Assembly: GCA_016630905.1 (NCBI GenBank)
Contig: WBMQ01000012.1
Span: 434,001-498,000, forward strand
Length of the DNA: 64,000 nt
Source: Capillidium heterosporum
Taxonomy: Eukaryota; Entomophthoromycota; Entomophthoromycetes; Entomophthorales; Capillidiaceae
Reading direction: 5' to 3'
Positions 30,950 through 42,009 of the stretch are shown in pieces. A model generated the notes under the pieces. It was not told where the DNA came from and searched no databases. It saw nothing but the letters and a program-made list of their open reading frames with translations. Made by a program: the position numbers and the translations under genes. The stretch's first letter is position 1. Each line of letters starts with the position of its first letter.

Positions 30950-32821
30950 CTATCTAATATTATAAAATCCATCTCCTAAATCCAAGTTCTCGGCTTTAAC
31001 CAAAAGTAGAACTAGCTTTAGGTACTCTGCTGCAAAGCTACTGTAAACCTTACCCACCTGAAGGATCCGCAAAGCTGACTTCAAGTTGGCTACAGATTTT
31101 TTAACCAACGCTTTATCTTCCGAGCAGGCACTCCTAATCTGATAGAGAGTAGCCATACAGAGGGAGTAGAGCTTGTAGGAGAATCCAGAGAGGAAAAATG
31201 CATTACCCATCCGCACCGAAAAGTTTATAATGTTGTCAGCTACTTGACCAGCTTTCTTTGCAAAGTAGGCGGCGATTGCTTGATCGATTGCCTTTGTAAA
31301 CGTCTGGTAAAGCTGAAGCAGGGCCGAGTTCATAGCCAGTTTCAAGATAAAGATGAAGGAGGGAGCTACGATTTTAGTCTGACCACTAGTATAGATATCG
31401 AGTTTTCGGAACTGTACACTTACTTTTTGCTCCCACAAATTTATTTTCTGCTCAGTAGTACGGGCCAAACCGTTGGCATTCTCCAGTTTGAAATCGGGGA
31501 TTCGGGTGGTAAATTCGAATCGGTGTACCATAGTGTACATGATGCAGCACAGTTCTCCAAACAGCTTTGTGGAAAGGCAGGAACACATCATGGCGAGCTG
31601 GTATTCCTTGGAATCGCCTTTTGAACTATCCATCGTACTGAGCTTTGGAGGTGGTCTGGTACCGTATCGGAAATCGTGGGTAAAGGTTTTATTTATGGCG
31701 AACCCGTAGAGCTTGTCGTATATATGTGTCCACCACCACATCCGGTTTCTAAGCTCCGCAGTCTCTGGATCAGTTCCAGGCGGCGGATTTTGATCTAATC
31801 CTAACGTGTAACTGATTCGGATGGCATGGCCAAGTCTGGAGAACCCTTTGGAGAAGTCTTTTGGGTCATGTTGGAAACTAGACATTAGTAGAAGTATACT
31901 AACAGTATCAAGCGTGCAGTCCAGGTATGTATCTCCAAGTAACTTAACTGCGGTATCGCTGAAGTGATCCCTTATATTTTCGGTAATCTCTGGTATATAG
32001 GTGGATCCAATGGAGCATATAATGTTTTGCAGTGCTGGGGGGTGATTTTCAAAATTTTCGATTATAGAGCGCTTGTTAACAATTGGTATCTGAGGATGAA
32101 AGTACTGGAAGTAGGCTTTGATACATTGATTTACTATGGTAGCTGAGTTAAATTTATCCTGTAAACTTTGGACATCGATTAGTTTGCTGATAGGAAGAAG
32201 CACAGTAGATGGTGGCTCTTTATCGCATTCAACCAACTCGTCCAAAGATTTGGGCTTCGAATGGTGAACGATATACATCGTCAGTAACTTTCCTATGGGG
32301 TTTTCTCCATAGTAGTCTAAAGTTCCAGTGCTAAGAACAAATATTTTTTTGTTGATATCAACTATGGAGTTTCGGAGCAACACATGGACTAAACCAAATT
32401 TGGCGTTCACATACTCTAAAGGTAGCTTGGAATGGACGTTTGTACCTCTTACAAAGCATCCATCGTTCTTAGGCTTCCATAGCTTTAACGACCTATCATC
32501 TAGCTTTATTTCAACCTTCTTTTTGATCGGCATATCGCTTTGTTTTCGCTTTGTCTCACATCTGTTTGTAGTAGTTGTCTCCGAACTTTTGAAGTTGATA
32601 CAAGTTAAACTTTTGAACTTTTCTTTGCCCGCCTCCTTATTTAATGGGAAACCTGTACATTTCTTTGACTTGCTTGACAGATTCCTTTTGGTGACAAAGG
32701 TATATGAGCATTTGGTAGATTTGTGTTGGCACTTTCCGCAGGTAGGAAGCTCCTTGTCACAATATGTTCTTTGATGCTTGCATCTATCACAGGGAATCGA
32801 TGAGAGGTTATTTCTTTCCAT
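30950..32821 (-). CDS. Zn(II)2Cys6 fungal transcription factor TF6 (B-type)
   Basis: Predicted nuclear regulator, 623 aa, intronless, start in ACCATGG context. The zinc cluster CDRCKHQRTYCDK begins at residue 11 (second half CGKCQHKSTKC), close to TF2 and TF4. The linker has TCINF (TCIDF in TF2/TF4) and DRSLKLWKPK. The TF domain reads RNRMWWWTHIYDK, departing slightly from the usual RNRIWWWLHIKDK. The tail is KAENLDLGDGFYNIR. It lies 1.08 kb downstream of A-type TF7 on the same strand, repeating the A-B order of TF1-TF2 and TF3-TF4. Single copy in the spacer. Confidence 0.93.
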   Translation of the reverse strand: MERNNLSSIPCDRCKHQRTYCDKELPTCGKCQHKSTKCSYTFVTKRNLSSKSKKCTGFPLNKEAGKEKFKSLTCINFKSSETTTTNRCETKRKQSDMPIKKKVEIKLDDRSLKLWKPKNDGCFVRGTNVHSKLPLEYVNAKFGLVHVLLRNSIVDINKKIFVLSTGTLDYYGENPIGKLLTMYIVHHSKPKSLDELVECDKEPPSTVLLPISKLIDVQSLQDKFNSATIVNQCIKAYFQYFHPQIPIVNKRSIIENFENHPPALQNIICSIGSTYIPEITENIRDHFSDTAVKLLGDTYLDCTLDTVSILLLMSSFQHDPKDFSKGFSRLGHAIRISYTLGLDQNPPPGTDPETAELRNRMWWWTHIYDKLYGFAINKTFTHDFRYGTRPPPKLSTMDSSKGDSKEYQLAMMCSCLSTKLFGELCCIMYTMVHRFEFTTRIPDFKLENANGLARTTEQKINLWEQKVSVQFRKLDIYTSGQTKIVAPSFIFILKLAMNSALLQLYQTFTKAIDQAIAAYFAKKAGQVADNIINFSVRMGNAFFLSGFSYKLYSLCMATLYQIRSACSEDKALVKKSVANLKSALRILQVGKVYSSFAAEYLKLVLLLVKAENLDLGDGFYNIR

Positions 32822-33899
32822 GGTAGCAACTATTCAAAATTAGCTATTCAAATAATACCAATCTTTTATATCTGGATTTTTTAGAAGCATTGTTAAACAT
32901 GTTGGTTAAAGTATTAACTTATATCAAAAACTCGCTTTGAAACCCACCTCCATATCCAAAACTATATTTGTGGTCTAAACTAGGTCAAATTTGCAAGTGT
33001 AAATTAATGATTCAAGATAGCTTTAATGTCATTTGGTAGTTTTGCTTTATTCATCCTATATTAGTTAAATTTCCACAACCTTGTTTCTCATGGAAGTGGA
33101 TTAGAAATATTCTATCCCTAAAATTTCCAACCCATTTAAGCATATATGCATATGTTCCATAGAGGGATATCAATTTCTATTTAAATCAAATTTTTAGAAA
33201 AGTCTGTATGCTAATATACAATATCCTGTTCAATTAAACTTTATAATTCAAACAGCTCGATCTATCAAATCTTCTCCTAAATCTTTCAAAGGAAAATAAA
33301 CTATGTACGATGACTTACAACCTTACCAATACTCTTTAACTTTAGCTTTGTACCAAATTCCAATAAAATATCCATCAGTAGTTGATTTTCATATCCCATC
33401 AATGGTTGACCTCAATACTACTGCTGATTGTTAATATTAACCTAGTTAGTGTCATTTAATAGACTAAAACATAAAGCTATAGTATTTAAGTCATTGCTTA
33501 AAAGTTGAGAACTGACCAATCTTAAGCTGAGATGCGACTCAAAAATTGACTTGTTATATACACCAAATAGGCTAATTATTGGCAGGTTAGTTAGCTTGAA
33601 AATTTATTACTAATTGCCTAAGATCTTTAGAAAAAATGTATACAGTGACTTTCAAATTTTCATATATATAGAAGAGTAAGAAAATATTAACGCAGATTCC
33701 AAAGCCTCTATAAATCAAAATACATTGGAGCCTTGTTTCTATTTTAAAACCAAGCTATATAAATGAAATACTAAAAGCATTTATTTATGTTTCTTTAAAA
33801 GTGCCATTAGTATAAAAATTGAATTTATATCGTACAGTTAAATTTGTATAAAGGTTCAAAAGATATAAATTTAATGTATACGAAAGGTAAATACATACA
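32822..33899. other. Intergenic region TF7-TF6
   Basis: 1.08 kb AT-rich, no supported gene; presumed TF6 promoter. Confidence 0.55.
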
Positions 33900-35780
33900 T
33901 TAATTGATGTTGTAAAACCCATCTCCCAGATCTAGATTCTCAGCCTTAGCCATAAGCAAAGTCATGTGAAAAGCTTCAGCGGCCAGGCTGTAGTAAACTT
34001 TACCCACCTGAAGTAAGTACAGTGCCGACTTCAACTTCATTTTCGACCTATCAGCAACTTCTTTATCCTTAGATTTGATATTCCTTATCTGATAGAAAGC
34101 AGCCATACACAACGAATAGAACTTGTAGGGGAAGCCAGTTAGGTAGAAGGAGTTCTTCATTTGAACCGAAATGTCGATTATATTGTTGGCCAACATATTA
34201 GCTTTTGATTTGAAATAAATAGAGACCTTTGAGTCATTTACTTTTGAAAAAGTCTGAGAAAGTTGAAGTAGAGCTGAATTGTTGGCCAGTTTTAAGTTGA
34301 AGATGAAAGGGGCAATTGTATTTTTGTCCAAATTACCTATAACTCGATCAAGTTCCTCAAATTGAAGGTTCACCTTTTTTTCCCATATATATAAGTGTTG
34401 ACTGATCGCATTTGCCAATTTGTCGACATCCTTTAACTTGGAATCAGGTATCCTATTAGAAAACTCAAACTTGACTATCATGAGATTAAGTACGTGGCAT
34501 AGCTCGCCCAGCAGCTTTATGTAGAGGCACGAGCCCATCATAGTATATTTGAATTCTTCATTCTCATTATTCACATAATCCATAGTGCTTAGTTTTGGAG
34601 GCGGCCGTGTACTGAACCTAAAATCATGGACGAACGGTTTGTTCATGGCAAATCCAAAAATCTTATCTTGGATATGTAACCACCACCATATGCGATTGCG
34701 CAGCTCCATAGTCTCTAGGTTGGTACCTGGCGGTGGGTCTTTGTCTAACCCTAAAGCGTAACTCATACGTACGGCATGCCCTAACCTGAAGAATCCTTTA
34801 GAACAATCTTTAGGGTCGTGCTGGTAGTTGGAAAGTAGGATGATGGCTCCAAGTTTGTCAAGTGAACATTCCATATAGCTACTTTCGAATGCTTTTATGG
34901 AAACTGTACTAAAATAATCTCGGATATCGGTAGTTATTTCAGGGATGAACGTGGACCCTATAGAACATATGATGTTCTGTAAAGCTAAAGAATGACCATC
35001 AAAGTTTTGGAGTATCGATCTTCGGTTGACTACCGGGGTGTAAGGGTGCCAACATCTAAAGTAGGCATCAATACATCGATTGATTATAATTCCTACGTTG
35101 ACTTTGTCCTGTAAACATTGGATATCTATAATTTTAGTAATAGGTGGTAGTATGAATGATGATGCTACTTTATACTCTCCCAATACCTCCTTCAAAGTTT
35201 TGGGCTTGGAGTGGTGGACTACGTACATCGTTATCAGCCTACCTACTGGACTGTCGCCATAATAATCTAAAGATCCAGTAGTAAATATGAATATCTTTTG
35301 GTTGTTGTCCATCATGGAGCTGCGAAGTAGGGTATCAATAAAACTGAGCTTGGCATCGGTCCACTTTATAGTTAGGCTGGAATGGATGTACCTACCTCTT
35401 ATTCTGTTTTTTTCGTTTGTTGGTATCCACACATAGGTTGGTTTGTTGATGAAATCTACTAGGCTTTTCTTTCTTGTGACCGCTGATCCTTGCCAATGGA
35501 CTATCTCCAATTCACAATTTGTTGGTTGCATCCGTTCAAAAACTCCTATCGTTATATTCTTGGGCTTTTGATCTCGTTCCCTCAAGTTAGAAATTGAAGG
35601 TCCATTTAACTTTTGCTTGTCGTTCGGAAGCATTTTGAAGGTCGATGTGTAAGAACATTCCACAAATGATCGTTGACATCTGTCACAGTTGGGGATCCTT
35701 CGATCGCAAGCTCTTTTATGCCTCTTACATCTGTCACAAGAAACTTTGGATGTATTTTTATTTTCTATTTTGATAGACAT
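33900..35780 (-). CDS. Zn(II)2Cys6 fungal transcription factor TF7 (A-type N-terminus, TF5-like C-terminus)
   Basis: Predicted nuclear regulator, 626 aa, intronless. The zinc cluster CDRCKRHKRACDR starts at residue 15 (second half CDRCQRSFVEC), followed by YTSTFK, GVFERM, LEIVHWQ and NKPTYVW, all A-type. From about residue 250 it is closest to TF5: PVVNRRSIL, CSLDKL, LQLSQTF, SFYLTGFPYKFY, VYYSLAAE. RNRIWWWLHIQDK has the same Gln as TF5. The tail is KAENLDLGDGFYNIN. So it is a second mosaic like TF3. It is the upstream partner of B-type TF6. An imperfect hairpin lies about 130-215 bp upstream of its start. Confidence 0.93.
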   Translation of the reverse strand: MSIKIENKNTSKVSCDRCKRHKRACDRRIPNCDRCQRSFVECSYTSTFKMLPNDKQKLNGPSISNLRERDQKPKNITIGVFERMQPTNCELEIVHWQGSAVTRKKSLVDFINKPTYVWIPTNEKNRIRGRYIHSSLTIKWTDAKLSFIDTLLRSSMMDNNQKIFIFTTGSLDYYGDSPVGRLITMYVVHHSKPKTLKEVLGEYKVASSFILPPITKIIDIQCLQDKVNVGIIINRCIDAYFRCWHPYTPVVNRRSILQNFDGHSLALQNIICSIGSTFIPEITTDIRDYFSTVSIKAFESSYMECSLDKLGAIILLSNYQHDPKDCSKGFFRLGHAVRMSYALGLDKDPPPGTNLETMELRNRIWWWLHIQDKIFGFAMNKPFVHDFRFSTRPPPKLSTMDYVNNENEEFKYTMMGSCLYIKLLGELCHVLNLMIVKFEFSNRIPDSKLKDVDKLANAISQHLYIWEKKVNLQFEELDRVIGNLDKNTIAPFIFNLKLANNSALLQLSQTFSKVNDSKVSIYFKSKANMLANNIIDISVQMKNSFYLTGFPYKFYSLCMAAFYQIRNIKSKDKEVADRSKMKLKSALYLLQVGKVYYSLAAEAFHMTLLMAKAENLDLGDGFYNIN

Positions 35781-35910
35781 TAGAGATTAGAATCAAATTA
35801 AAAGCTTATACTAAATTTTATAGCTTTCTGTGGAAGCTAAGCTATGGTACATGACCAACATTACGTAAAATCAGTCGCTTTAAAGTGGTTTACGAAATTA
35901 AGCTTTTATG

Positions 35911-35993
35911 TACTACTTGATTCAGCAAAACTGAATGGCTATGCTTAAACTGAACTTAAGCATAACCACCCAATTTTGCTAAACCAAATAGTA
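35911..35993. repeat. Imperfect inverted repeat (hairpin) upstream of TF7
   Basis: Arms 35911-35948 and 35956-35993 (38 nt each) with a 7-nt loop ACTGAAC. About seven mismatches, all of which appear to be transitions (A opposite C). The stem next to the loop, GCTTAA/TTAAGC, is perfect. It could be a foldback element or a regulatory structure; only this one copy was noticed. Confidence 0.7.
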
Positions 35994-37016
35994 TAATTAG
36001 AATTTAAAAGTTTAACTGGCTTTACATTTGACGCTAATCTAGCACGATTTTCGTATTGCTAACTTACATAATCGGATATATATAGTTTAAAATCTATTAT
36101 AGCGATCCGAAACTTCATTCAGGATTTTATAAAATTGATTTAGCTACTACTATTCCTAGAATGACAAGCAATCACTTTAAATCTAAAGTTCTGAATTATT
36201 TATATTTTGACAAAGAATCCGGTAGTGTATATTTCAATATATATGTATTTTTGAGCATCATATTTACTCTCATCAACTAAATATGTAAAAGATGAAAACA
36301 TCCATCAAGTTTCTACTTAATCTCTTTGTTCGTTTTTACTCAACACTTTTCTTATAGAATTAGTTAATAAAAGTATCGAATAAATCCAAACTGTGGTAGT
36401 ACTTTCTAGTTTAATTCAATTCCATTCCAATTTACTAGGAATAATTGATTTGAAAGCTTATAATAGAAGTTCCACTAATTCAGAATGATGATAGTAAATT
36501 TTATTTTTATTTTCGAACTATACAAAGATGAATTGCAAAAATAGCAGTGGTCAAATATTATTTCCATATATGGAATTTTCTCGACAAGCAATAGTGTATG
36601 ATGTGGATTGTTGTAATTAGAATGGTTTTGAGAACCCAAAATTAATTTGACACGATCTCACACTTTATCTGGTCAACCTAATAGATGGTATGTATAGCGG
36701 TTTGACTTTTTAGGACCTAATAGAGTAGATGTTCGAAATGCTACAGGCAAGATCCATAGAAGTCATGTTTGTGGTGCTATGCACTTATGCTGTGGACAGA
36801 TGTATACCCATCATAGCTTTGAAATAATTGAAAGCCTTATGTGAGCAATAGATTAGTATTTGAATTACAGTCGACGTTATTACAGAACTCCTTTCGTATC
36901 CATTGTTGCTTTTAGTATATTTTTCAAAACAAGCGATCTCGAAAATAAATTAAAATGGATTTATACAGAACACAGATAGATAGTAGTCTATTTCAAACTC
37001 TATATGACGAAACTGG

Positions 37017-37024
37017 TATATAAA
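37017..37024 (+). promoter_or_regulatory. TATA box of glycine-rich peptide gene (right)
   Basis: TATATAAA, mirror of 21985-21992, starting 75 bp before the ATG at 37092. Confidence 0.55.
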
Positions 37025-37091
37025 GCTAGCTCTTCACTTTGGACTTTTACAACCAAATCAAACACTACAACATCTACTCAACTAATTCAAA

Positions 37092-37403
37092 ATGGTCAGA
37101 TTTATCGACACCTACATCACCTTCCTAGCCTTCTTTGGAGTAGCATTAGCGGGGAACAAGATGAATATAGCAGGTGGAGTTTTAGGATTAACTGGTGGAA
37201 TAGCTGGTATTGCCAACTCCTTCATGCCTGACGGTAGGGGTAAGGATGTGGCCGGCCAAGTTGCAGCAGTGACTGGAGGATTAGGGGCTGCTGTAGGTCT
37301 AGCTAGCGCTGGTATAGACCAACGTAAAAGTGGGAATACTGGTTCTGCCTCATCACCAGCTGCACCAGCCCCTCCTAAGCCTCACCGTCGCAACACCAAA
37401 TAG
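37092..37403 (+). CDS. Small secreted glycine-rich peptide precursor, right copy
   Basis: Identical 103-aa protein to the left copy (21606-21917): signal peptide, two glycine-zipper-like stretches, Pro/Ala-rich basic tail. It is the innermost gene of the right arm. Confidence 0.8.
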   Translation: MVRFIDTYITFLAFFGVALAGNKMNIAGGVLGLTGGIAGIANSFMPDGRGKDVAGQVAAVTGGLGAAVGLASAGIDQRKSGNTGSASSPAAPAPPKPHRRNTK

Positions 37404-39326
37404 TTGGATTCAGTTTAAATATTTTAGTTATAATAAATAATAATGTTGTTTTATAATTTTGAATTGTTGAATTGTACTTTAGTCAAGTGTACTGCTTGTA
37501 TAGGTTTGTCCTTGAATATTTAAGTTGGCGCTTTGAAAGGATGATTAATTGGTATTCTGCGAAATTTCAATCGACAGGTAAGTCTCAGCCTTAACCTTAT
37601 TTCAGCTCGAACGAAGCTACATTTACAGATGCAATTGCTAAACATCGGATATAGCTTTGATATAGTCTAAGCTTTACAACCAGTGGTATTTAAGATATGA
37701 TTAGCGATGCTTTGCTTTGTGGGTGCGTTTACATTCAAAACTTTTGGATGTATACCATCTTTAAAACGCATTGACGTGAATTAGTAACCTATATGTGTAT
37801 AGGTTGGCTTAACAACTGCCATATTAAACTAGGAGATGCCACCAAGTAGCTTTACAAAGGTAAGCTGGGGCTTTGATGGAAATGTACATAAGGTTGAATG
37901 AGTACTACCATACCCAATTCAGTTCAGAAGCCAAAAAGTATGCTAAATTTATAAAGCCAATAGTATTATATCGAATGGATAAAAGTATCCAAATTAAACT
38001 GGCTGAAGGCTCTATCAGGTTCAAGAAACGGGTTATTCTGGTTGCAATAAACTTTGCTACGTTGGTGAGAGCATCGTAGCAGTGATGGTTTTAAAAAAGT
38101 AGAGCCTAGCTTTAATCTGTTAGTTAAAGGTGAATGTAGCACAATACCGATATATTACAAATGTCAATATGAGCAAAGAACTACTACTCCTCAATAAACT
38201 TCAGCATATGTGTGAAATAACTCTGCAAATCCTAAAGCTTGCATGCAAGATGTTTAATCCCACCCACTTTGGTTAGATGCTGAGGTGCACCACATACTTT
38301 CCCAACAGCCTCTAGACTACTCTGGCTATGATTGGCTTCTACTATTCTCAAAAGGCCAGGCTTGGAAGTTGAAGCTGATGCTAACGATTCTCTCAAGAAC
38401 TCTGACAAACCCCAATCCGAAATGAACAAATGGAAGTAAACTCGACTTATGGCAAACCGATTTGTTTCTGACTTGTCGACATATCTACCCCATCGAAACC
38501 ATATGCTTGTTACCCACCAACACATTTAAAACATATACTTCAACTCAACCAAGTATCCCGTTCAATGAATTTATCTGCTTGAGCTTGTAGCACTACTCAT
38601 GACTCAATAGGTACATTTACATATACCTATTTTCTAAACTTTTAGTTTTCTTTTATGTAGATCTAGGCTTCAGTATTTGATTTTAAAAGGTTTAGATTGT
38701 ACTATACCAGCTATCAAACTTTAGCAACTAGCTTGAGCTACAAAGCAAAAGGCAGAAACCAATGTAGGTGGAGGAGGAATACATGGATTTAAAAGTAGGC
38801 TTATTTTAGCTATATAGATAAATCCTGTACAAAGTTTGTTTTGTATGTTCAAGTTGCAGTAATATTGATATTTGTTCAATACACTCAACTGCCCTAACTC
38901 TATTTAAAACTTTGAATCGATGTCAGTCTAAATTTCGGTTTGCCATTTTAACTAAAGTGAAAAATAGCTGATAAACCTGGAAAACACATCTCAATATCTG
39001 TATCTACAATGCTTTACTTGTAGGCATGGCTATTTTCAGCTGTTTGTTCAAGAGCATATGCTCCATCCTTACTGTTCTTAAAATGATACAATGTGGCTGC
39101 TTTTTTGTTTCTAAATTGCAACTCTTCATTGCTTATGGATATCATGCTTTTATAGATTTTCCTATCAGCCATACTTTGATTCTCCTGCTTGCTAAATATT
39201 CCATACATTTGATGAATTTATAAGTGTTTATATTATGTATATAAGATATCAAAGCCTTGACACATACTTGCATTGATTACTAATTCAAAATGTACGATAG
39301 GATATATTAAAAACTGTTTGAAAGGA
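37404..39326. other. Intergenic region, mirror of 19684-21605
   Basis: Weak ORFs at 37873-38079, 38232-38525 (minus) and 39014-39208 (minus) mirror those of the left arm, with one residue change (N to S) in the last. No gene accepted. Confidence 0.5.
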
Positions 39327-40499
39327 CTACACGCACTTGCAGGTTTGATGCCTAGAAGCACCAAATATAACTCTATTGAAGGCATCTCGGGTCAAAGCCA
39401 ACAAACACTCCTCTATACGGAACTGTTCAATATCGTATCCCATCTTCCCAATTCTTTTGGTGATGATCGGTTGATTGATAAGGAGGAAATAGAATTAGCA
39501 TTGCAACCTGACAGAAAGCTGCAAGACTCCCTTGACTGCATATCAAAGTTGGATTTCAACTCCCCAAAATCAAATTGTGAGATGTGGAGTAGAGTTCGGC
39601 CTCAGAGTGCAGATGGAAAGGTTCCATACGAAACCAGGGTCCAAGGGAATTCTCTTCCTGCTGAAAGTTATTTTGGATGTAGTTGTAGCACATAGTCTCG
39701 GGTATCAAAGTATCACCTATCTTGATATTTCCATACTTGCAACCAATAGGCTTGTTAGGATCTATGGTATAGTTTTGAGCGATGAAGTGGATATTTTGCC
39801 AGTCTTATCAAAGTTTGTCGATGAAAGCGTGGTGAGTGTAGAATAATGTATCGGCTGGGGAACTATGCGATCCTATAAACCAACCTACGCTGCTGTGGAG
39901 TTTAGCGTGGGGTGCAAATTCAATCCGCTTGAATTTGCTAATAGCTTTAGCCTTGAGGAATTGGAATGCCAGTACTTTGGTAAAACTGGAGTGCTTGAAG
40001 AACTCGTCAGTTCTACTCTTGGCTTTTGTTATTAAAGCTCTAAAATATTTGGGGACATTATAACCTACGTAGCAGTGGGGTAGAGAATGAATACTGGCAA
40101 AGGTGGCATCAGTAAGTACCTTGAACTTCTGGCCCGGTTTATATTGAGGGGAAGAATCCCAGTAAGGAATGATGATGGGGAGATTCTTCATTTGCAACTT
40201 GAACAGCATCTCTTGTAAAAACTATCTATGTCAAACTAAGAAGATATTGCATCTCTCCTTATCAGCATCCGCTCTGTGAATCTAATTCTTACCCCTCAGA
40301 TATTTGGCGGTCTGTCAGGTCTAGATATCATCAGCTTCCCTGTTTAGCTGGTGGATGGTGTCGAAGTAGCGCTTATTCTTGGATGAGGCAAAAGACTCGA
40401 TTTTTTAAGTTTGGATGTCTTTAGGACAGTTTCTGGTTCGGGAAATTGCTTGGTTCAACGATAAGAGTAGATTGACGATAAAGGGATGGTGATTTTCAT
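39327..40499 (-). pseudogene. Decayed tyrosinase paralogue, right copy
   Basis: Mirror of 18511-19683 with the same frameshift near the start and the same in-frame stops. An open fragment at 39808-40209 differs by Ala to Thr in SSPADTLFY. It shares all major lesions with the left copy, so inactivation is older than the palindrome. Confidence 0.9.
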
Positions 40500-42009
40500 C
40501 GAAGTTGATTTTACTTGTAGTTTTACCAGAGTTCTTTTGATCATGTTCATATATGAATATTACAACTCGATTTCCATAATAGCAGTTCCTCAATGATGCT
40601 AAATGGGGTTAATACTTCCTGAATACCAATCACAACGGACATAAGTAGGCAAAGCTTGTTTGAAACAAACTTTCATGTCATGGGAGCTTTTTGGGGTGAA
40701 ATTATGACTGAAAAACGGTCTGGCGGAAACTACCAACTTTCCATTGATGGATTTTCGGACTAATTCAATTAATTTTCATGGTAGCTATATAGGTTGCTTT
40801 AATAGCCATGGGTATCCATATTTGTTTAATCTTACTATATCATTCCCATATCGTGCTAATTCCTTGGCAGAAATGAGCTCGATATAGGCTATTCGTTACA
40901 GTTGTAGGGCAAAAGCAAGTGCTTTATAAAGACTATATAGATGCAGGTTAAATAAACTTCAAATTTAGTGGCTATAAAAGCCTGTATAGGAAGCTATATA
41001 CCCATTTAACATCCCTACTCCTAAACTGTAGATACATTATAAACTTGAGATAGCCCTCGCTTTTCAATTTTCCTAAGGTATTCGAACTGATGTGAATTAA
41101 ATCCAAGTATAAATCATCGATAAATCGTCTCAACCATTAAACTAACCAATGCAGCGTATTTCCTGTATCCAAATACTCAGTTACCCACATTGGAGCCTTT
41201 CTTTGACAATTTCTCGAATTCAGTCCTCCACCTACAATACAATTTGGTCCGAGTTAAACCTGCTTTTATAAGTACCGAGCTTCTTGCATCAATTTCTGTT
41301 TCTTTCAGCCACATTTTCGCCTCAAATTTATTGGTCGCAGCTAGTTCCTACAGAGGTTAATTCTCTACCAAGCCAATCTCATCCATTCTATTTATCAAAA
41401 TAAATTATGTTTAAATCAGTGGCTAGCTCTGTGGGTATGTCCACATGCTGTGAGCAAGGACTCAAAGATTAAAGACTATTGGTTTATAGCACTAAATAGC
41501 CTTACTAGAACTTTAATAAACTTTGCTGCACTATTGAATTTATATCAAAGAAGTTTTGCTCAAGTTTGGCAGATCCTACATACCAACATTTTCAAAACTT
41601 CCAACCAAATGTATACAATAGCACTGCTGTTTAGACATATAGCTGCACAGGTATTAAGTAATATTTGTATCAATCTAATCCTTAAAGTGTGAAAAGGATA
41701 TAGTATCTTATTATCGGTGATACCTTATAAAGCGAAGCCATCCTTGAACAAGAGCTGCTAAGTTTAGTTTGTGCTCTACCTTTAACTTAAGGTATTGCAT
41801 AAAATCAGTACCATTACCATCCATTACATCAGCCTAGAAGTTAAAGTGACGATAGCTTGGGGCTTACTTACCAAGCCATCGATTTGAATATTAAAATTCC
41901 TTTCTTAGCCTAGGAAAGTTTTAGTATCTAGGAAGCCACATTAAATTTATAAAAGTAGTTAGTATTTATTTATTTCAGAGTGTATGTACATCTATTGCTC
42001 CAACTTCAG
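40500..42009. other. Intergenic region, mirror of 17001-18510
   Basis: Nothing recognisable. The ORF at 41450-41692 begins at GTG and is rejected. Confidence 0.55.

Larger units (their letters stand above)
22501..36509. other. Unique spacer of the palindrome
   Basis: About 14.0 kb lying between the inverted arms and present once. It contains a glycine-rich secreted peptide, the intron-bearing GatA-type gene, TF5, SCR1, TF6 and TF7. It includes the only recognisable housekeeping gene of the window, which suggests this is the ancestral single-copy locus around which the arms were duplicated (inference). Confidence 0.9.
35781..37091. other. Non-coding region across the right inner palindrome boundary
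   Basis: 1.3 kb with the TF7 promoter, a 38-bp-arm hairpin (35911-35993), the repeat edge at about 36510 and the promoter of the right glycine-rich peptide. Confidence 0.6.
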
